Origin: Ottowia sp. SB7-C50
GTDB lineage: Bacteria; Pseudomonadota; Gammaproteobacteria; Burkholderiales; Burkholderiaceae_C
Assembly: GCF_033110285.1 (NCBI RefSeq)
Contig: NZ_CP136995.1
Coordinates: 1,798,001-1,862,000 of the forward strand
Direction: 5' to 3'
DNA: 64,000 nt
This document shows, in pieces, positions 54,213-64,000 of this stretch. The position numbers and the translations under genes are program-made. A model generated the notes under the pieces. The model searched no databases, was not told the DNA's origin, and saw only the letters and a program-made list of their open reading frames with translations. The first letter of the stretch is position 1, and each line of letters starts with the position of its first letter.

Positions 54213-54229
54213 GAATATTACTGGAGGGC

Positions 54230-54592
54230 ATGATGGGGGAAGTGGTACATAAAGGAATTGATGAGAAATTCTGCAGTGAATGCGGATCGATCATTAAGGC
54301 CAAAGCGGAAATTTGTCCCAAATGCGGCGTTCGGCAGATGCCAGCGCCTGCGGCATCAATCAACCTTGGCCCCACTGCCGTAAATGGTAAGAGCCGGATT
54401 GCAGCGGCGTTGCTTGCCTTGGTGTTGGGCGGCCTTGGTGTTCATAAATTTTATTTGGGCCAGACAGGTATGGGCATCTTGTATCTGGTGTTTTGTTGGA
54501 CATTTATTCCCGCCTTGATTGCCTTTGTCGAATTCATTCTGCTGTTGACGATGAGCGACGAAAAGTTTAATCAGAAGTATGGAGGCGCTTGA
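54230..54592 (+). CDS. Zinc-ribbon plus TM2-domain membrane protein
   Basis: 120 residues with ribosome site CTGGAGGG. An N-terminal zinc ribbon C-x2-C...C-x2-C (FCSECGSIIKAKAEICPKCG) is followed by the TM2 domain (RIAAALLALVLGGLGVHKFYLGQTGMGILYLVFCW) with two helices. The DNA is much less GC-rich than guaB, suggesting recent acquisition. Function is unknown; TM2 proteins are small membrane proteins often seen in variable regions. Confidence 0.85.
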   Translation: MMGEVVHKGIDEKFCSECGSIIKAKAEICPKCGVRQMPAPAASINLGPTAVNGKSRIAAALLALVLGGLGVHKFYLGQTGMGILYLVFCWTFIPALIAFVEFILLLTMSDEKFNQKYGGA

Positions 54593-54649
54593 GGTACGGT
54601 CGTTTAGCCAGTCAAAGTTCGTTGATGACGCCTAGCCGAAATATGCTAA

Positions 54650-54666
54650 AGTAAGGATTCCTTACT
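54650..54666. promoter_or_regulatory. Candidate antitoxin operator
   Basis: The dyad AGTAAGG-ATT-CCTTACT ends one base before the antitoxin start and contains its ribosome site (AAGGA), so a bound repressor would cover both. Confidence 0.45.
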
Positions 54667-54667
54667 C

Positions 54668-54904
54668 ATGGATCCTGCCATGCTTGCCAAAATGACCTCC
54701 AAGAACCAGATCACGCTGCCCAAGGCGGTGGTGGCGCAGCTACCGCCCTCGGAATACTTCGAGGTAGAAGCGATAGATGGTCGATTGATGCTGACCCCTG
54801 TACGCCTGCAGAAGGCCGATGCCGTGCGCGCCAAGTTGGCTGCATTGGGTATCGGCGAGGAGGACGTGCGAGACGCGGTGGCGTGGGCGCGCCGGGGTGA
54901 CTGA
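54668..54904 (+). CDS. AbrB/MazE-type antitoxin
   Basis: 78 residues. The swapped-hairpin AbrB DNA-binding motif (LAKMTSKNQITLPKAVVAQL) is followed by an acidic-to-basic tail. ATG 54668 is taken; ATG 54680 is also possible. It overlaps the toxin start by 8 nt, a typical antitoxin-first arrangement. Confidence 0.8.
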   Translation: MDPAMLAKMTSKNQITLPKAVVAQLPPSEYFEVEAIDGRLMLTPVRLQKADAVRAKLAALGIGEEDVRDAVAWARRGD

Positions 54905-55355
54905 ATCGGCAGCGACATCCCGCCGATTGCGGGTGGTGCTGGATACGAATGTGGTGCTGTCGGCGCTGCTCTTCGGCTCGGGCCGCTTGAGTGCGCTGCG
55001 CGTCCACTGGCAATCAGCACGCGTGTTGCCGCTGGTCAGCAAAGCCACGGTGCAAGAGTTGCTGCGCGTGCTGGCTTATCCGAAATTTCGTCTGACCGCG
55101 GCTGAGCGCAACGAGTTGTTGGCCGACTACCTGCCGTATGCCGAAACAGTGACTGCGACCGACGCGTTGAGCGATTTGCCCGAGTGCCGCGATCCTAAAG
55201 ACCAAATGTTCCTGCTGCTTGCTCAGCTCGGTCGCGCCGATGTGTTGGTCACGGGGGATGACGATCTGCTTCATCTGGCACACAACGCCGCGTTGCCCTT
55301 TGCCATCTGTACGCCAGCCACGCTGCTTGATCGGCTGGCTGTGCCCGACAATTGA
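54897..55355 (+). CDS. PIN-domain toxin (COG1569 type)
   Basis: Start GTG 54897, 152 residues. RVVLDTNVVLSALLFGSGRLSAL, SKATVQELLRVLAYPKF, CRDPKDQMFLLLA and ADVLVTGDDDLL carry the PIN acidic residues. It is a putative RNase toxin paired with the AbrB-type antitoxin upstream. This is the third toxin-antitoxin pair in 25 kb. Confidence 0.82.
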   Translation: MTESAATSRRLRVVLDTNVVLSALLFGSGRLSALRVHWQSARVLPLVSKATVQELLRVLAYPKFRLTAAERNELLADYLPYAETVTATDALSDLPECRDPKDQMFLLLAQLGRADVLVTGDDDLLHLAHNAALPFAICTPATLLDRLAVPDN

Positions 55356-55358
55356 CGC

Positions 55359-55811
55359 ATGAAACTCGCCGAAGCCCTGCTGATCCGCGCCGATCAGAAA
55401 AAGAAAATCCTCTCATTGCGCGAGCGCATTGCGCAGAACGCGCTGGCGCAGGAGGGTGATGCGCCGCGCGAAGACGTGGCGAAGCTGATCGCCGAATGCT
55501 TTGCCGTCATAGCCGAACAGCAGGCGCTGGTGCTGAGGATCGATGCCGCCAACGCCGCCGCCAAATTGCCCGACGGCCGCGCGCTGGCCGCCGTGCTGGG
55601 CCAGCGCGACGTGCTGATGCAGCAGCACAGTGTGCTGAAAAGCGCGGTGGACGCCACCCACAAGGAAGAAGACCGCTACAGCCCGCGCGAGATCAAGTGG
55701 GTACCGCAGATCGACGTGGCGGCGACGCAAAAGCACATGGAAGACTACTCGCGCAAGATTCGCGAGCTGAACGTGCAGATTCAAGAGACCAACTGGCGCG
55801 TTGAACTGTGA
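55359..55811 (+). CDS. DIP1984 family protein
   Basis: 150 residues, all helical and coiled-coil: MKLAEALLIRADQKKKILSLRERIAQNALAQEGD, YSPREIKWVPQIDVAATQKHMEDYSRKIRELNVQIQETNW. It matches the DIP1984 (septicolysin-like) family, whose role is unknown. It begins 3 nt after the PIN toxin stop and may be co-transcribed with it. Confidence 0.8.
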   Translation: MKLAEALLIRADQKKKILSLRERIAQNALAQEGDAPREDVAKLIAECFAVIAEQQALVLRIDAANAAAKLPDGRALAAVLGQRDVLMQQHSVLKSAVDATHKEEDRYSPREIKWVPQIDVAATQKHMEDYSRKIRELNVQIQETNWRVEL

Positions 55812-55819
55812 ACTGGATA

Positions 55820-55873
55820 CTATGATTTTGAGAGCTGCTCGCGCTTGCCCCTCAAGCGCTGGCGGCAAATTTG
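55820..55873. repeat. Dispersed short repeat
   Basis: TATGATTTTGAGAGCTGCTCGCGCTTG...TCAAGCGCTGGCGGCAAATTTGA is a full copy directly after the DIP1984 gene. From here to 56095 I see nothing else I can support. Confidence 0.78.
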
Positions 55874-56095
55874 ACTGATATTTTTCTGGAGCGTACCGGG
55901 CGAGCACAAGACCCCGGCTGGCCGCCAGGGGGTTGAAAACATACTGGGGGGCCGTGTCACGGCGCGAAGGGCAGCGCCACTCGATCACCCATCAGCCCGC
56001 CACCCCTGACCCCGCACACCGTACCCTGCACACATCACCACCATGTGCTGACGGTACGCTCCTCCTCCTTCATGCGGCGCTGTTGTTTTTAGCGC

Positions 56096-57848
56096 TCACG
56101 CCAACACGCCTGAGCCGCTCGCCATCGGATGGTTGCCGGCGTCAGCCAAACCGGGATCGGGCGCCTGCGGCCCTTGCGCAGCCGTCCGCAAATCGTCCAG
56201 CCACAGCGCCCACACGCGAGCGCGCTCCGGCTCGGGCAGGCGCAGCAGCGCGGCGGGGTGCCAGGTGACCAGAACCGGCCTGCCGCCCGGCCCGGGCCAC
56301 CAGCGGCCGCGCGACTGAGCCAGGGTGACGCCGGGGCCGAGCAGGGCGCGCGCGGCGGTGGCGCCCAGAGCCAGCAAGGCGCCCGGTTGCACCAGATCGA
56401 TCTCGCGCAGCAGCCAGGGCTGGCAGGCGGCGGCTTCGCGCTGGCCGGGGGTTTTGTGCAGGCGGCGCTTGCCGCGCAGCTCGTGCTTGAAGTGGCGCAC
56501 GGCATTGGTCAGAAACAGCTCGCCACGGTTTAGCCCGGCGCGCTCCAGCGCCTGATCGAGCAACTGGCCGGCGGGGCCGACGAAGGGTTGGCCAGCCAGA
56601 TCTTCGTGGTCGCCCGGCTGTTCGCCCACCAGCATGAGGCGCGCGCCCAGCGGCCCGCTGCCGTTGACGGCCTGCGTGGCACAGGCGCCGATGGGGCAGG
56701 CGGCGCAGCTCTGCACGGCGGCGTGCAGTGAAGCCAGCGTGGTATGGCGGGCGGCCAGCGCGGGCGTTTCTGCCGTGCTGGGGTTTAGTACAGCTGACCG
56801 GGCAGGCGTTGAGGTGCTCAAAGCCAAATCAGCCCCTGGCGCATGCCCATCAAGCGCGGGCAGCTCTTTATTTGATAGTAAAGGCACTGGCGATGCCCCG
56901 TCGTCGCCCGCGGCCAGCATGGCGGCGGTGCGGGCCATGGCGCCCGCAGCCAGTTCACCGATGGCGGCGGCTTCGGGCAGGTTGGCCCAGTATTTGCGCG
57001 GCATGTGTTGCCGCATCAGGGTCAGGTTGAGCCGCGCGGGGTTGAAGATGTGACGGTAGTAGGTGAGCCACAGCGCCTCTCCGTCGTCGGCCGCCGGAGC
57101 TTGGGCGCGCTCGGCGCCGGGGCCGAATTGCAGGCGCTGGCTGCTGGGCGACCAGCGCACGCTTTGGCGCGGCGTGAGGATGGCCCAGCGCATGCCGGCA
57201 AAGCGGCGCGCGAACCACGGCGCCACGGCTTCAAGCACGTCGTGCTCGGGCTCGAACCAGGCGACGTGCAGGGTGCCGGCCCCGTTGGGTGCATTGGTGC
57301 CTGGTGCCGCATCGTCGCGCACGGGGCGAAAGCGCACGAAGGCGCGCATCTTGTACGCATCGCGCTGCACGGCGCGGGCCATCTGGCGCAGGCGCAGCCA
57401 TTCGGCGTCGAGTGGGTCGTGGCGCAGGCCCGGCTCGTGCACCAGGCGCCAGAGCAGGGCGTAGAGCGCGTCGAAGCGGCCCGGCGCGCTGTGCAGCACC
57501 ACGCGGCGCGCGAGCGCGACGAAGGCGCTGGGCACGAGGGGGGGCCGCACCGGCGCGCGGCGGGGTGGCGCGGGGTGCGCGCGTGCTGGCCTCTGCGCGC
57601 GGCTGCAATCCCGCGTCAGCAAACAGATCTGCGGCAATGGGCGCTGACCTCCGGTGTGACGCGTCCGCATCGGCCCAGGCGCCGATGGCGTCGGCAGGGG
57701 GCACGCCGGCGGCCAGCAGGGCGCGGGCGCGTTGCCGAAAGCGCGTGAAGGCAGCGGTTGCCGCCACGACGTCGTCGCGCGCTGACGCCGCGCTGTCCAC
57801 TTCGGGCGGCGATGGCGGCGCGCTGACAGGCTGGAAGCGACCCGGCAT
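56096..57848 (-). CDS. UdgX-family uracil-DNA glycosylase fused to DUF4130, frame broken
   Basis: N-terminal part from ATG 57848 is a DUF4130 domain (TIGR03915-like: FTRFRQRARALLAAGVPPADAIGAW, then FDALYALLWRLVHEPGLRHDPLDAEW). The C-terminal part is UdgX: GEQPGDHEDLAGQPFVGPAGQLLD, LTNAVRHFKHE and KRRLHKTP with the His that crosslinks to uracil-DNA in characterised UdgX. The frame breaks at G7 (57538-57544); one base fewer joins the halves. A dispersed repeat (56823-56880) is read in frame in the linker. It follows the radical SAM gene at once, the conserved pair. Confidence 0.85.
56823..56880. repeat. Dispersed short repeat inside the UdgX gene
   Basis: GCCAAATCAGCCCCTGGCGCATGCCCATCAAGCGCGGGCAGCTC... 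matches the family and is translated in the interdomain linker (LLSNKELPALDGHAPGADLAL). Confidence 0.65.
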
Positions 57849-57849
57849 T

Positions 57850-57906
57850 GCTATCTAAAACAGAGCTGCTTGCGCAGTCTGAGCAAGCGCAAGAGCCGAT
57901 TTTGAC
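57850..57906. repeat. Dispersed short repeat at a gene junction
   Basis: GCTATCTAAAACAGAGCTGCTTGCGC..TGAGCAAGCGC...CCGATTTTGA is a clear copy. It supplies the last codons and the stop of the radical SAM gene ([14 protein letters not shown]) and ends 1-2 nt from the UdgX start. Confidence 0.75.
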
Positions 57907-59207
57907 CTTGACGCCGCCGCTTCCACCAGCCGCTGCGCCGCGCCAGCGTCGGGCCGATGATCGACCAGCACCACGAACGGCAGCACGCGCCGCACCGGCA
58001 CGCGCAGCGCCGTCAGGTCGGCCACGCGCAGGCGCCGCGCACGCCGCGCCATGAGCAGGCGGCTGACTGCGCGCACGCCCAGCCCTGGCACGCGCAGCAG
58101 TTGTTCGCGCGGGGCACGGTCCAGATCGACGGGGAACCGCTCAGGGTGCGCCACGGCCCACGCGGTTTTGGGATCGACCTCCAGCGCCAGCATGCCGCCC
58201 GCCGTGGGTGCGATCTCATCGGCGGCAAAGCCATAGAAGCGCATCAGCCAGTCAGCCTGGTACAGCCGGTGCTCGCGCAGCAGCGGCGGCGCCTGCGCGG
58301 GCAGGGTGGCCGAGGCGTGCGGGATGGGGCTGAAGGCGGAGTAGTACACCCGCTTCAAACGATAGGCGCCATACAGCTGCGCGCTGGTGGCGAGGATGGT
58401 GGCGTCGTTCGCGCCATCGGCGCCGACGATCATCTGCGTGCTTTGGCCGGCGGCGGCAAACGTGGGCGCGGCCGCGCGGCGCGGGCGGGCGCCGGGCAGC
58501 AGCCGGATGGGCTGAGCTTGCTGCTCGCGTTTTTGCGCCTTGGCGTCGTCAATCGACAGGCGCAGGCGCGCCATGCTGCGGCGGATGCTGGCCACGTCCT
58601 TCTCGGGCGCCAGCGCGGTCAGGCCGGCTTGCGTGGGCAGTTCGATGTTGACCGACAGCCGATCCGCCCAGCGGCCGGCCTGGGCCAGCAGGTCGGGCGA
58701 GGCATCGGGAATCGTCTTGAGGTGGATGTAGCCGCGAAAGTCGTGCACCTCGCGCAGCGTGCGCGCCACGCCCACCAGTTGCTCCATGGTGTAGTCGGGG
58801 CTCTGGATGATGCCGCTGGAGAGGAACAGCCCCTCGATGCAATTGCGGCGGTAGAAGTCAAGCGTGAGCGCCACCACTTCTTCCACCGTGAACCGCGCAC
58901 GCTGCACGTCGCTGCTGCTGCGGTTGATGCAGTAGGCGCAGTCGTAAAGGCAGAAGTTGGTGAGCAGGATTTTCAGCAGCGAGATGCAACGCCCGTCGGG
59001 CGCAAAGCTGTGGCAGATGCCCGCGCCCTCGTTGCTGCCGAGGCCGCCCTTGCCGCCGCCCGCGCGCGACGAATCGCGCCGCGTGCCGCCGCTGGAGGCG
59101 CAACTGGCGTCGTACTTGGCCGCATCGGCCAAAATAGCAAGCTTGGCGTCGAGTTCCACTGTTTGAATATACAGTGTTTGAGCGCGCTTGTCCTTGGCTT
59201 TTGACAT
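57855..59207 (-). CDS. Putative DNA modification/repair radical SAM protein
   Basis: I place the start at ATG 59207; the open frame continues antisense into guaA. The 450 residues contain the [4Fe-4S] ligands C86, C90, C93 ([10 protein letters not shown]) and a C-terminal helix-hairpin-helix ([20 protein letters not shown]), matching the TIGR03916 family, which co-occurs with UdgX/DUF4130. A DNA repair or base-modification role is the family expectation, not proven. It is divergent from guaA with 15 nt between starts. Confidence 0.88.
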   Translation of the reverse strand: MSKAKDKRAQTLYIQTVELDAKLAILADAAKYDASCASSGGTRRDSSRAGGGKGGLGSNEGAGICHSFAPDGRCISLLKILLTNFCLYDCAYCINRSSSDVQRARFTVEEVVALTLDFYRRNCIEGLFLSSGIIQSPDYTMEQLVGVARTLREVHDFRGYIHLKTIPDASPDLLAQAGRWADRLSVNIELPTQAGLTALAPEKDVASIRRSMARLRLSIDDAKAQKREQQAQPIRLLPGARPRRAAAPTFAAAGQSTQMIVGADGANDATILATSAQLYGAYRLKRVYYSAFSPIPHASATLPAQAPPLLREHRLYQADWLMRFYGFAADEIAPTAGGMLALEVDPKTAWAVAHPERFPVDLDRAPREQLLRVPGLGVRAVSRLLMARRARRLRVADLTALRVPVRRVLPFVVLVDHRPDAGAAQRLVEAAASRSKSALALAQTAQAALF

Positions 59208-59222
59208 ACCGGCCACCGCTTC

Positions 59223-60839
<1,617 letters not shown>

Positions 60840-60846
60840 TATTTAC

Positions 60847-60875
60847 TTGACGGAATATTCCTTTTGGGCTATATT
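60847..60875 (+). promoter_or_regulatory. higBA promoter with internal palindrome
   Basis: TTGACG (60847-60852) and TATATT (60870-60875) are 17 bp apart. The 10-bp palindrome GGAATATTCC (60852-60861) lies in the spacer, where a HigA-type antitoxin would block polymerase. Transcription would start at about 60882, at the first codon of higB. Confidence 0.65.
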
Positions 60876-60880
60876 CATGC

Positions 60881-61240
60881 ATGGCTTGGGAAGTTGAGTT
60901 CACCGACGAGTTCGAGACGTGGTGGGCTTCGCTCAGTGAGGCTGAACAAGTGTCGGTGGCGGCATCGGTGGGTTTGCTGGAAGCCAGAGGGCCCAACCTG
61001 GGGCATCCGCACAGCAGTGCCATCAACGGCTCACGCCACGGGCATATGCGCGAATTGCGTACACAGCATGGTGGACGGCCATTGCGTACGCTGTATGCCT
61101 TTGACCCACGCCGCGTGGCGATCTTGCTGATCGGTGGTGACAAGACAGGCGATGACCGCTGGTATGAAGTGCATGTGCCCATGGCTGATCGGCTCTATGA
61201 CCAGCATCTTGAGCAACTCAAGCGTGAAGGAGAACTGTGA
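60881..61240 (+). CDS. higB: HigB/RelE-type toxin
   Basis: 119 residues. AWEVEFTDEFETWWASLSEAEQ, HMRELRTQHGGRPLRTLYAFDPRRVAILLIGGDKTGDDRWYEVHVPMADRLYDQHL match phage-derived Gp49-like/HigB toxins, mRNA interferases. No ribosome site precedes the ATG, and the promoter predicts a leaderless message. It precedes its antitoxin, the HigBA order, with overlapping ends. Confidence 0.88.
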   Translation: MAWEVEFTDEFETWWASLSEAEQVSVAASVGLLEARGPNLGHPHSSAINGSRHGHMRELRTQHGGRPLRTLYAFDPRRVAILLIGGDKTGDDRWYEVHVPMADRLYDQHLEQLKREGEL

Positions 61241-61551
61241 TGGCCAAGAAGTTTGCAGACCTGCGTGCCCAGATGACGCCTCAGGCGCGCGAGCAGGCTG
61301 ACGAAAAAACCCAGACGATGCTGGCTGAAATGCCTCTGCATGAGCTTCGCCGCGCACGTGGGTTGTCGCAAAAGATGCTCGCCGAAGCCCTGCACGTGCA
61401 GCAGCCGTCGGTTGCCAAGCTGGAGCGGCGTACGGACATGTACATCTCGACATTGCGCAGTCACATCGAGGCCATGGGCGGTGAACTGGAAGTGATTGCC
61501 AAGTTTCCGGATGGCGTGGTGAAGATCAACAATTTCGCAGAATTGGCTTGA
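61240..61551 (+). CDS. higA: XRE-family antitoxin HigA
   Basis: 103 residues from ATG 61240 (GTG 61237 possible); AAGGAGAA lies just upstream. A helix-turn-helix (LHELRRARGLSQKMLAEALHVQQPSVAKLERRTDMYISTLRSHIEAMGGEL) identifies the antitoxin/repressor. Confidence 0.9.
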   Translation: MAKKFADLRAQMTPQAREQADEKTQTMLAEMPLHELRRARGLSQKMLAEALHVQQPSVAKLERRTDMYISTLRSHIEAMGGELEVIAKFPDGVVKINNFAELA

Positions 61552-61627
61552 AAGCGACCAAACTCAATGGAAGTCAGGGTTTCTTAAAGCAACTCTCAAG
61601 CCCTTTCCGTCAAGCCGTCGAAGCGCG

Positions 61628-62158
61628 TCAGTCGAAGCTCACCGCATCTCCCGCCAGCAGCCGCTGCGGCACCTGCTGAAAGCGCCAGCCGCCGCCCGGC
61701 TCGGCGTCGAAAACCCACACGCGGTCGAAGCAGTCGTCCGCCCATTGGGGTGGCACCGTGGTTTTCGGGGCGATGGCAGCGGCCAGCGCGGGGATGCACT
61801 CGTGGTGCCACGAAATCAGCACCACGCCGTTCAGGCCCAGGCAGTGCTGTGCCACGGCGGCTTCCTGGCTCTTGGTGAAGCTTTCATCCACTTTCAAGCC
61901 CATCGCATCCGACAGTGGCACCAGCGTCTGGTGCGGGCGGCGGCTGGTGTTGCCGGCAAAGCTGGCCCCGATCAGGTGCGTGGGCACGGCGATGGCGGCG
62001 TGATCGGGCTGCATGAAGAAGCGGATAAGCGCGCCCGCGCGCTGCCAGCCGCGCACGATGAGCGAATGTTCGTCGGTCTCACCGCTCTGGCGCACGCCCT
62101 TGAAATGGCCGGGCACCGGCTTTTCGGCGTGGCGGATGACCATGATCTTGCGGGCCAT
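61628..62158 (-). CDS. Histidine phosphatase family protein
   Basis: 176 residues. It begins KIMVIRHAEKP, with the RHxE phosphohistidine motif, and has the second catalytic His in VLISWHHECIPALA. It is a small phosphoglycerate-mutase-like phosphatase; the substrate is unknown. Confidence 0.85.
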   Translation of the reverse strand: MARKIMVIRHAEKPVPGHFKGVRQSGETDEHSLIVRGWQRAGALIRFFMQPDHAAIAVPTHLIGASFAGNTSRRPHQTLVPLSDAMGLKVDESFTKSQEAAVAQHCLGLNGVVLISWHHECIPALAAAIAPKTTVPPQWADDCFDRVWVFDAEPGGGWRFQQVPQRLLAGDAVSFD

Positions 62159-62284
62159 GTGAATCCTTTCATGGGCGGCCGGGGTGTCGCCGGTGCAGCA
62201 TCGCCGCCGTGTGCAGTGCGGTCGCCCGTCTTACACTGAATCGGTCCGGGCGCGTCTGGCGCCCGCGTGGAGGAGATCGACATC

Positions 62285-63028
62285 ATGCCAACGAATCCCG
62301 CCGCCAAATCCAAGGTGGCGCTCGTGATCGGCGCCGGAGATTCGACCGGCGGCGCCATCGCCAAACGCTTTGCGCGCGAAGGCTATGTGGCTTGCGTCAC
62401 GCGCCGTTCGGCCGACAAGTTGCAGCCGCTGGTCGATGAGATCACGGCCGCCGGCGGCCAGGCGCGCGGCTTTGCCAGCGACGCGCGCAAGGAGGAAGAC
62501 GTGGTGGCGCTCATCGAGCAGATCGAGCGCGACATCGGCCCCATCGAGGTGCTGGTGTTCAACATTGGCGCTAACGTGCCGTGCAGCATCCTCGAAGAAA
62601 CCGCGCGCAAGTACTTCAAGATCTGGGAGATGGCGTGCTTCAGCGGCTTTTTGAACGCGCGCGAAGTGGCCAAGCGTCAGGTGGCGCGCGGGCGCGGCAC
62701 GATCCTGTTCACCGGCGCCACCGCCGGCACGCGCGGCGCGGCGGGCTTTGCGGCGTTTGCCGGCGCCAAGCACGCGCTGCGCGCGCTGGCGCAAAGCATG
62801 GCACGCGAACTGGGGCCGCGCGGCATTCATGTGGCGCACGTGGTGGTCGATGGCGCCATCGACACCGAATTCATCCGCACGCAGTTCCCCGAGCGCTATG
62901 CGCTGAAAGCGCAGGACGGCATCCTCAACCCCGACCACATTGCCGATAACTACTGGTACCTGCACCAGCAGCCGCGCGATGCGTGGACGTTTGAGCTGGA
63001 TCTGCGGCCGTACATGGAAAAGTGGTGA
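62285..63028 (+). CDS. SDR family oxidoreductase with Phe for the catalytic Tyr
   Basis: Start ATG 62285, preceded by GGAGGAG. The 247 residues have a Rossmann start (VALVIGAGDSTGGAIAKRFA) and NIGANV, but the YxxxK motif is F158-A-G-A-K162 and the usual catalytic Ser region reads FTGATAG. Without the Tyr the normal dehydrogenase chemistry is not expected, unless another residue replaces it. Homologues with this pattern exist to my recollection. Confidence 0.82.
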   Translation: MPTNPAAKSKVALVIGAGDSTGGAIAKRFAREGYVACVTRRSADKLQPLVDEITAAGGQARGFASDARKEEDVVALIEQIERDIGPIEVLVFNIGANVPCSILEETARKYFKIWEMACFSGFLNAREVAKRQVARGRGTILFTGATAGTRGAAGFAAFAGAKHALRALAQSMARELGPRGIHVAHVVVDGAIDTEFIRTQFPERYALKAQDGILNPDHIADNYWYLHQQPRDAWTFELDLRPYMEKW

Positions 63029-63030
63029 AA

Positions 63031-63084
63031 CACTATTGTTTTGATAGCTGCTTGCGCTTGTCCGTCGGGCGGTAGCGGTTGATT
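63031..63084. repeat. Dispersed short repeat
   Basis: CACTATTGTTTTGATAGCTGCTTGCGCTTGTCCG...GGTTGATTGG is a full-length copy between the SDR and isomerase genes. Confidence 0.75.
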
Positions 63085-63112
63085 GGATGCACAAGAGCGG
63101 TCAGGAGGCAAC

Positions 63113-63709
63113 ATGAACAAGCAAGTGGATTTCTTCTTTGACGTCGGCAGTCCCGCGTCGTACCTGGCGTGGACGCAGATCGGCGCCATGGCGCGCGAAG
63201 CCGGCGCCACGGTGGTCTACAAGCCCATGCTGCTGGGCGGCGTTTTCCAGGCCACGGGCAATGCATCGCCCGCCACCGTGCCTGCCAAGGGCGCGTACAC
63301 CTTCACCGACTTTGACCGCTTTGCCAAGCGCTACGGCGTGCCCATCCAGCGCAACCCGCATTTCCCCATCAACACGTTGACGCTGATGCGCGTCATCACC
63401 GGCATGCAGATGCGGCACGCGGAGCGCTTTGAAGCCTTCACGCAGGCCGTGTTCGAAGCGATCTGGGTCAAGGCGCTCAACCTCAACGATCCGGCGGTCG
63501 CGGCTGGCGCCCTGCAGGCGGCCGGCTTCCATGCCGCCGAGGTGCTGGCGCTGGCGGCCGACCCGGACGTCAAGGCGCGCCTGAAAACCGTCACCGACGA
63601 AGCCATCGCCCGCGGCGTGTTCGGCGCGCCGACGATGTTCGTGGGCGAGCAGATGTTCTGGGGACAGGACCGGCTGGATTGGGTCAGGGAGGCGCTGCTC
63701 AGCGTTTGA
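63113..63709 (+). CDS. 2-hydroxychromene-2-carboxylate isomerase/DsbA-like protein
   Basis: 198 residues, ATG 63113. VDFFFDVGSPASYLAWTQ with the Ser in place of the thioredoxin Cys, FPINTLTLMRVI and GVFGAPTMFVGEQMFWGQDRLDWV match the kappa-class GST/HCCA isomerase family. It uses glutathione in aromatic breakdown or detoxification; the true substrate is unknown. Confidence 0.88.
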   Translation: MNKQVDFFFDVGSPASYLAWTQIGAMAREAGATVVYKPMLLGGVFQATGNASPATVPAKGAYTFTDFDRFAKRYGVPIQRNPHFPINTLTLMRVITGMQMRHAERFEAFTQAVFEAIWVKALNLNDPAVAAGALQAAGFHAAEVLALAADPDVKARLKTVTDEAIARGVFGAPTMFVGEQMFWGQDRLDWVREALLSV

Positions 63710-64000
63710 ACCGGGCGTTGCAGGCGCCGAGCACACGCAGCTCAATGACCGTCGTGTGGCAATGACAACGGGCCTAAAGCGGTAGCAGCACCTCGTCGCC
63801 AAAATCCAGTGTCAGTTGCACCGGCACGCGACATAGCTTGAAATTCCGCCAAGGTCGCGGCACGATTGATCACGCAGCACACACGCGAGGCTGCGCTGCC
63901 GGCCAGCGAGGGTGACCGCTCGATTGACGCAACGGTATGCCCAAGACCGCGAAATCAACAGGTGCCGGGCCACGGCGAGCATGTCCTGGTTGAAGTGTTG
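63710..64000. other. Right edge, no supported gene
   Basis: Minus-strand reading from the edge gives QHFNQDMLAVARHLL in one frame and a C-terminus-like QLTLDFGDEVLLPL in another, the latter stopping near 63775. They could be the end of a gene running in from the right with a frame break, but neither frame is long enough to support a call. Confidence 0.25.

Noticed and set aside
63710..64000. Gene entering from the right edge on the minus strand
   Set aside because: Plausible fragments fall in two different frames and are too short to support a call.

Overview
The window looks like chromosome of a high-GC betaproteobacterium of the family Comamonadaceae (Acidovorax/Ottowia-like). The reasons are the gene order rimP-nusA-infB-rbfA-truB-typA, the protein types (YejABEF transporter, RatA/RnfH/SmpB, Lig E ligase) and a short dispersed repeat around the core AGCGCTTGTC..ACAAGCGC, which I associate from memory with this family. 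The genus cannot be fixed from this sequence alone.

Positions 1 to about 12262 are the right-hand part of a decaying genomic island. It ends at a 50-nt 3' fragment of tRNA-Pro(GGG), with a tyrosine integrase (10734-12038) beside it. From left to right it holds: the end of a frameshifted conserved gene; a DEAD/DEAH helicase broken by a frameshift and by an IS5-type element; a second tyrosine recombinase preceded by a proline-rich ORF; an array of five 31-bp dyad-containing repeats behind a sigma70-like promoter; a helicase/DUF3883 gene reduced by internal deletion; an intact dynamin-like GTPase; and a 516-codon ORF that fuses in frame the start of a DUF1156 methyltransferase-type protein to the end of a DUF499 ATPase. 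These are the parts of a DISARM-related anti-phage cluster. Most have lost their catalytic cores; the GTPase is the exception.

From 12.3 kb onward the window is mostly core chromosome: thiG, a thiD-thiE fusion and thiD; an HDAC-like hydrolase and an FAD oxidoreductase; a lemA/GIDE pair; pyrD divergent from rpiA; tRNA-Ser(GGA); nfeD-qmcA; a large Orn/Lys/Arg decarboxylase; an exported ATP-dependent ligase; fabI; and a yejABEF-type peptide importer. The importer operon is split by ccdAB, a 160-bp MITE-like palindrome, a CoA-transferase gene and phd-vapC. Next come chrA (antisense), then the transcription/translation operon with a signal peptidase paralogue inserted between infB and rbfA, a DMT permease and a 3-hydroxyisobutyryl-CoA hydrolase-like gene. 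The right third has smpB divergent from ratA-rnfH, guaB and guaA separated by accessory genes (zinc-ribbon/TM2, AbrB-PIN, DIP1984, UdgX plus radical SAM), higBA, a histidine phosphatase, an SDR and a DsbA-like isomerase.

One technical point affects the whole annotation. All seven G or C runs of seven or more bases that I found coincide with a reading-frame break that removing one base repairs, and a G6 run in rpiA behaves the same way. Homopolymer over-calling in the assembly is the simplest explanation, so the frameshifted calls here should be verified against reads before being treated as real pseudogenes.
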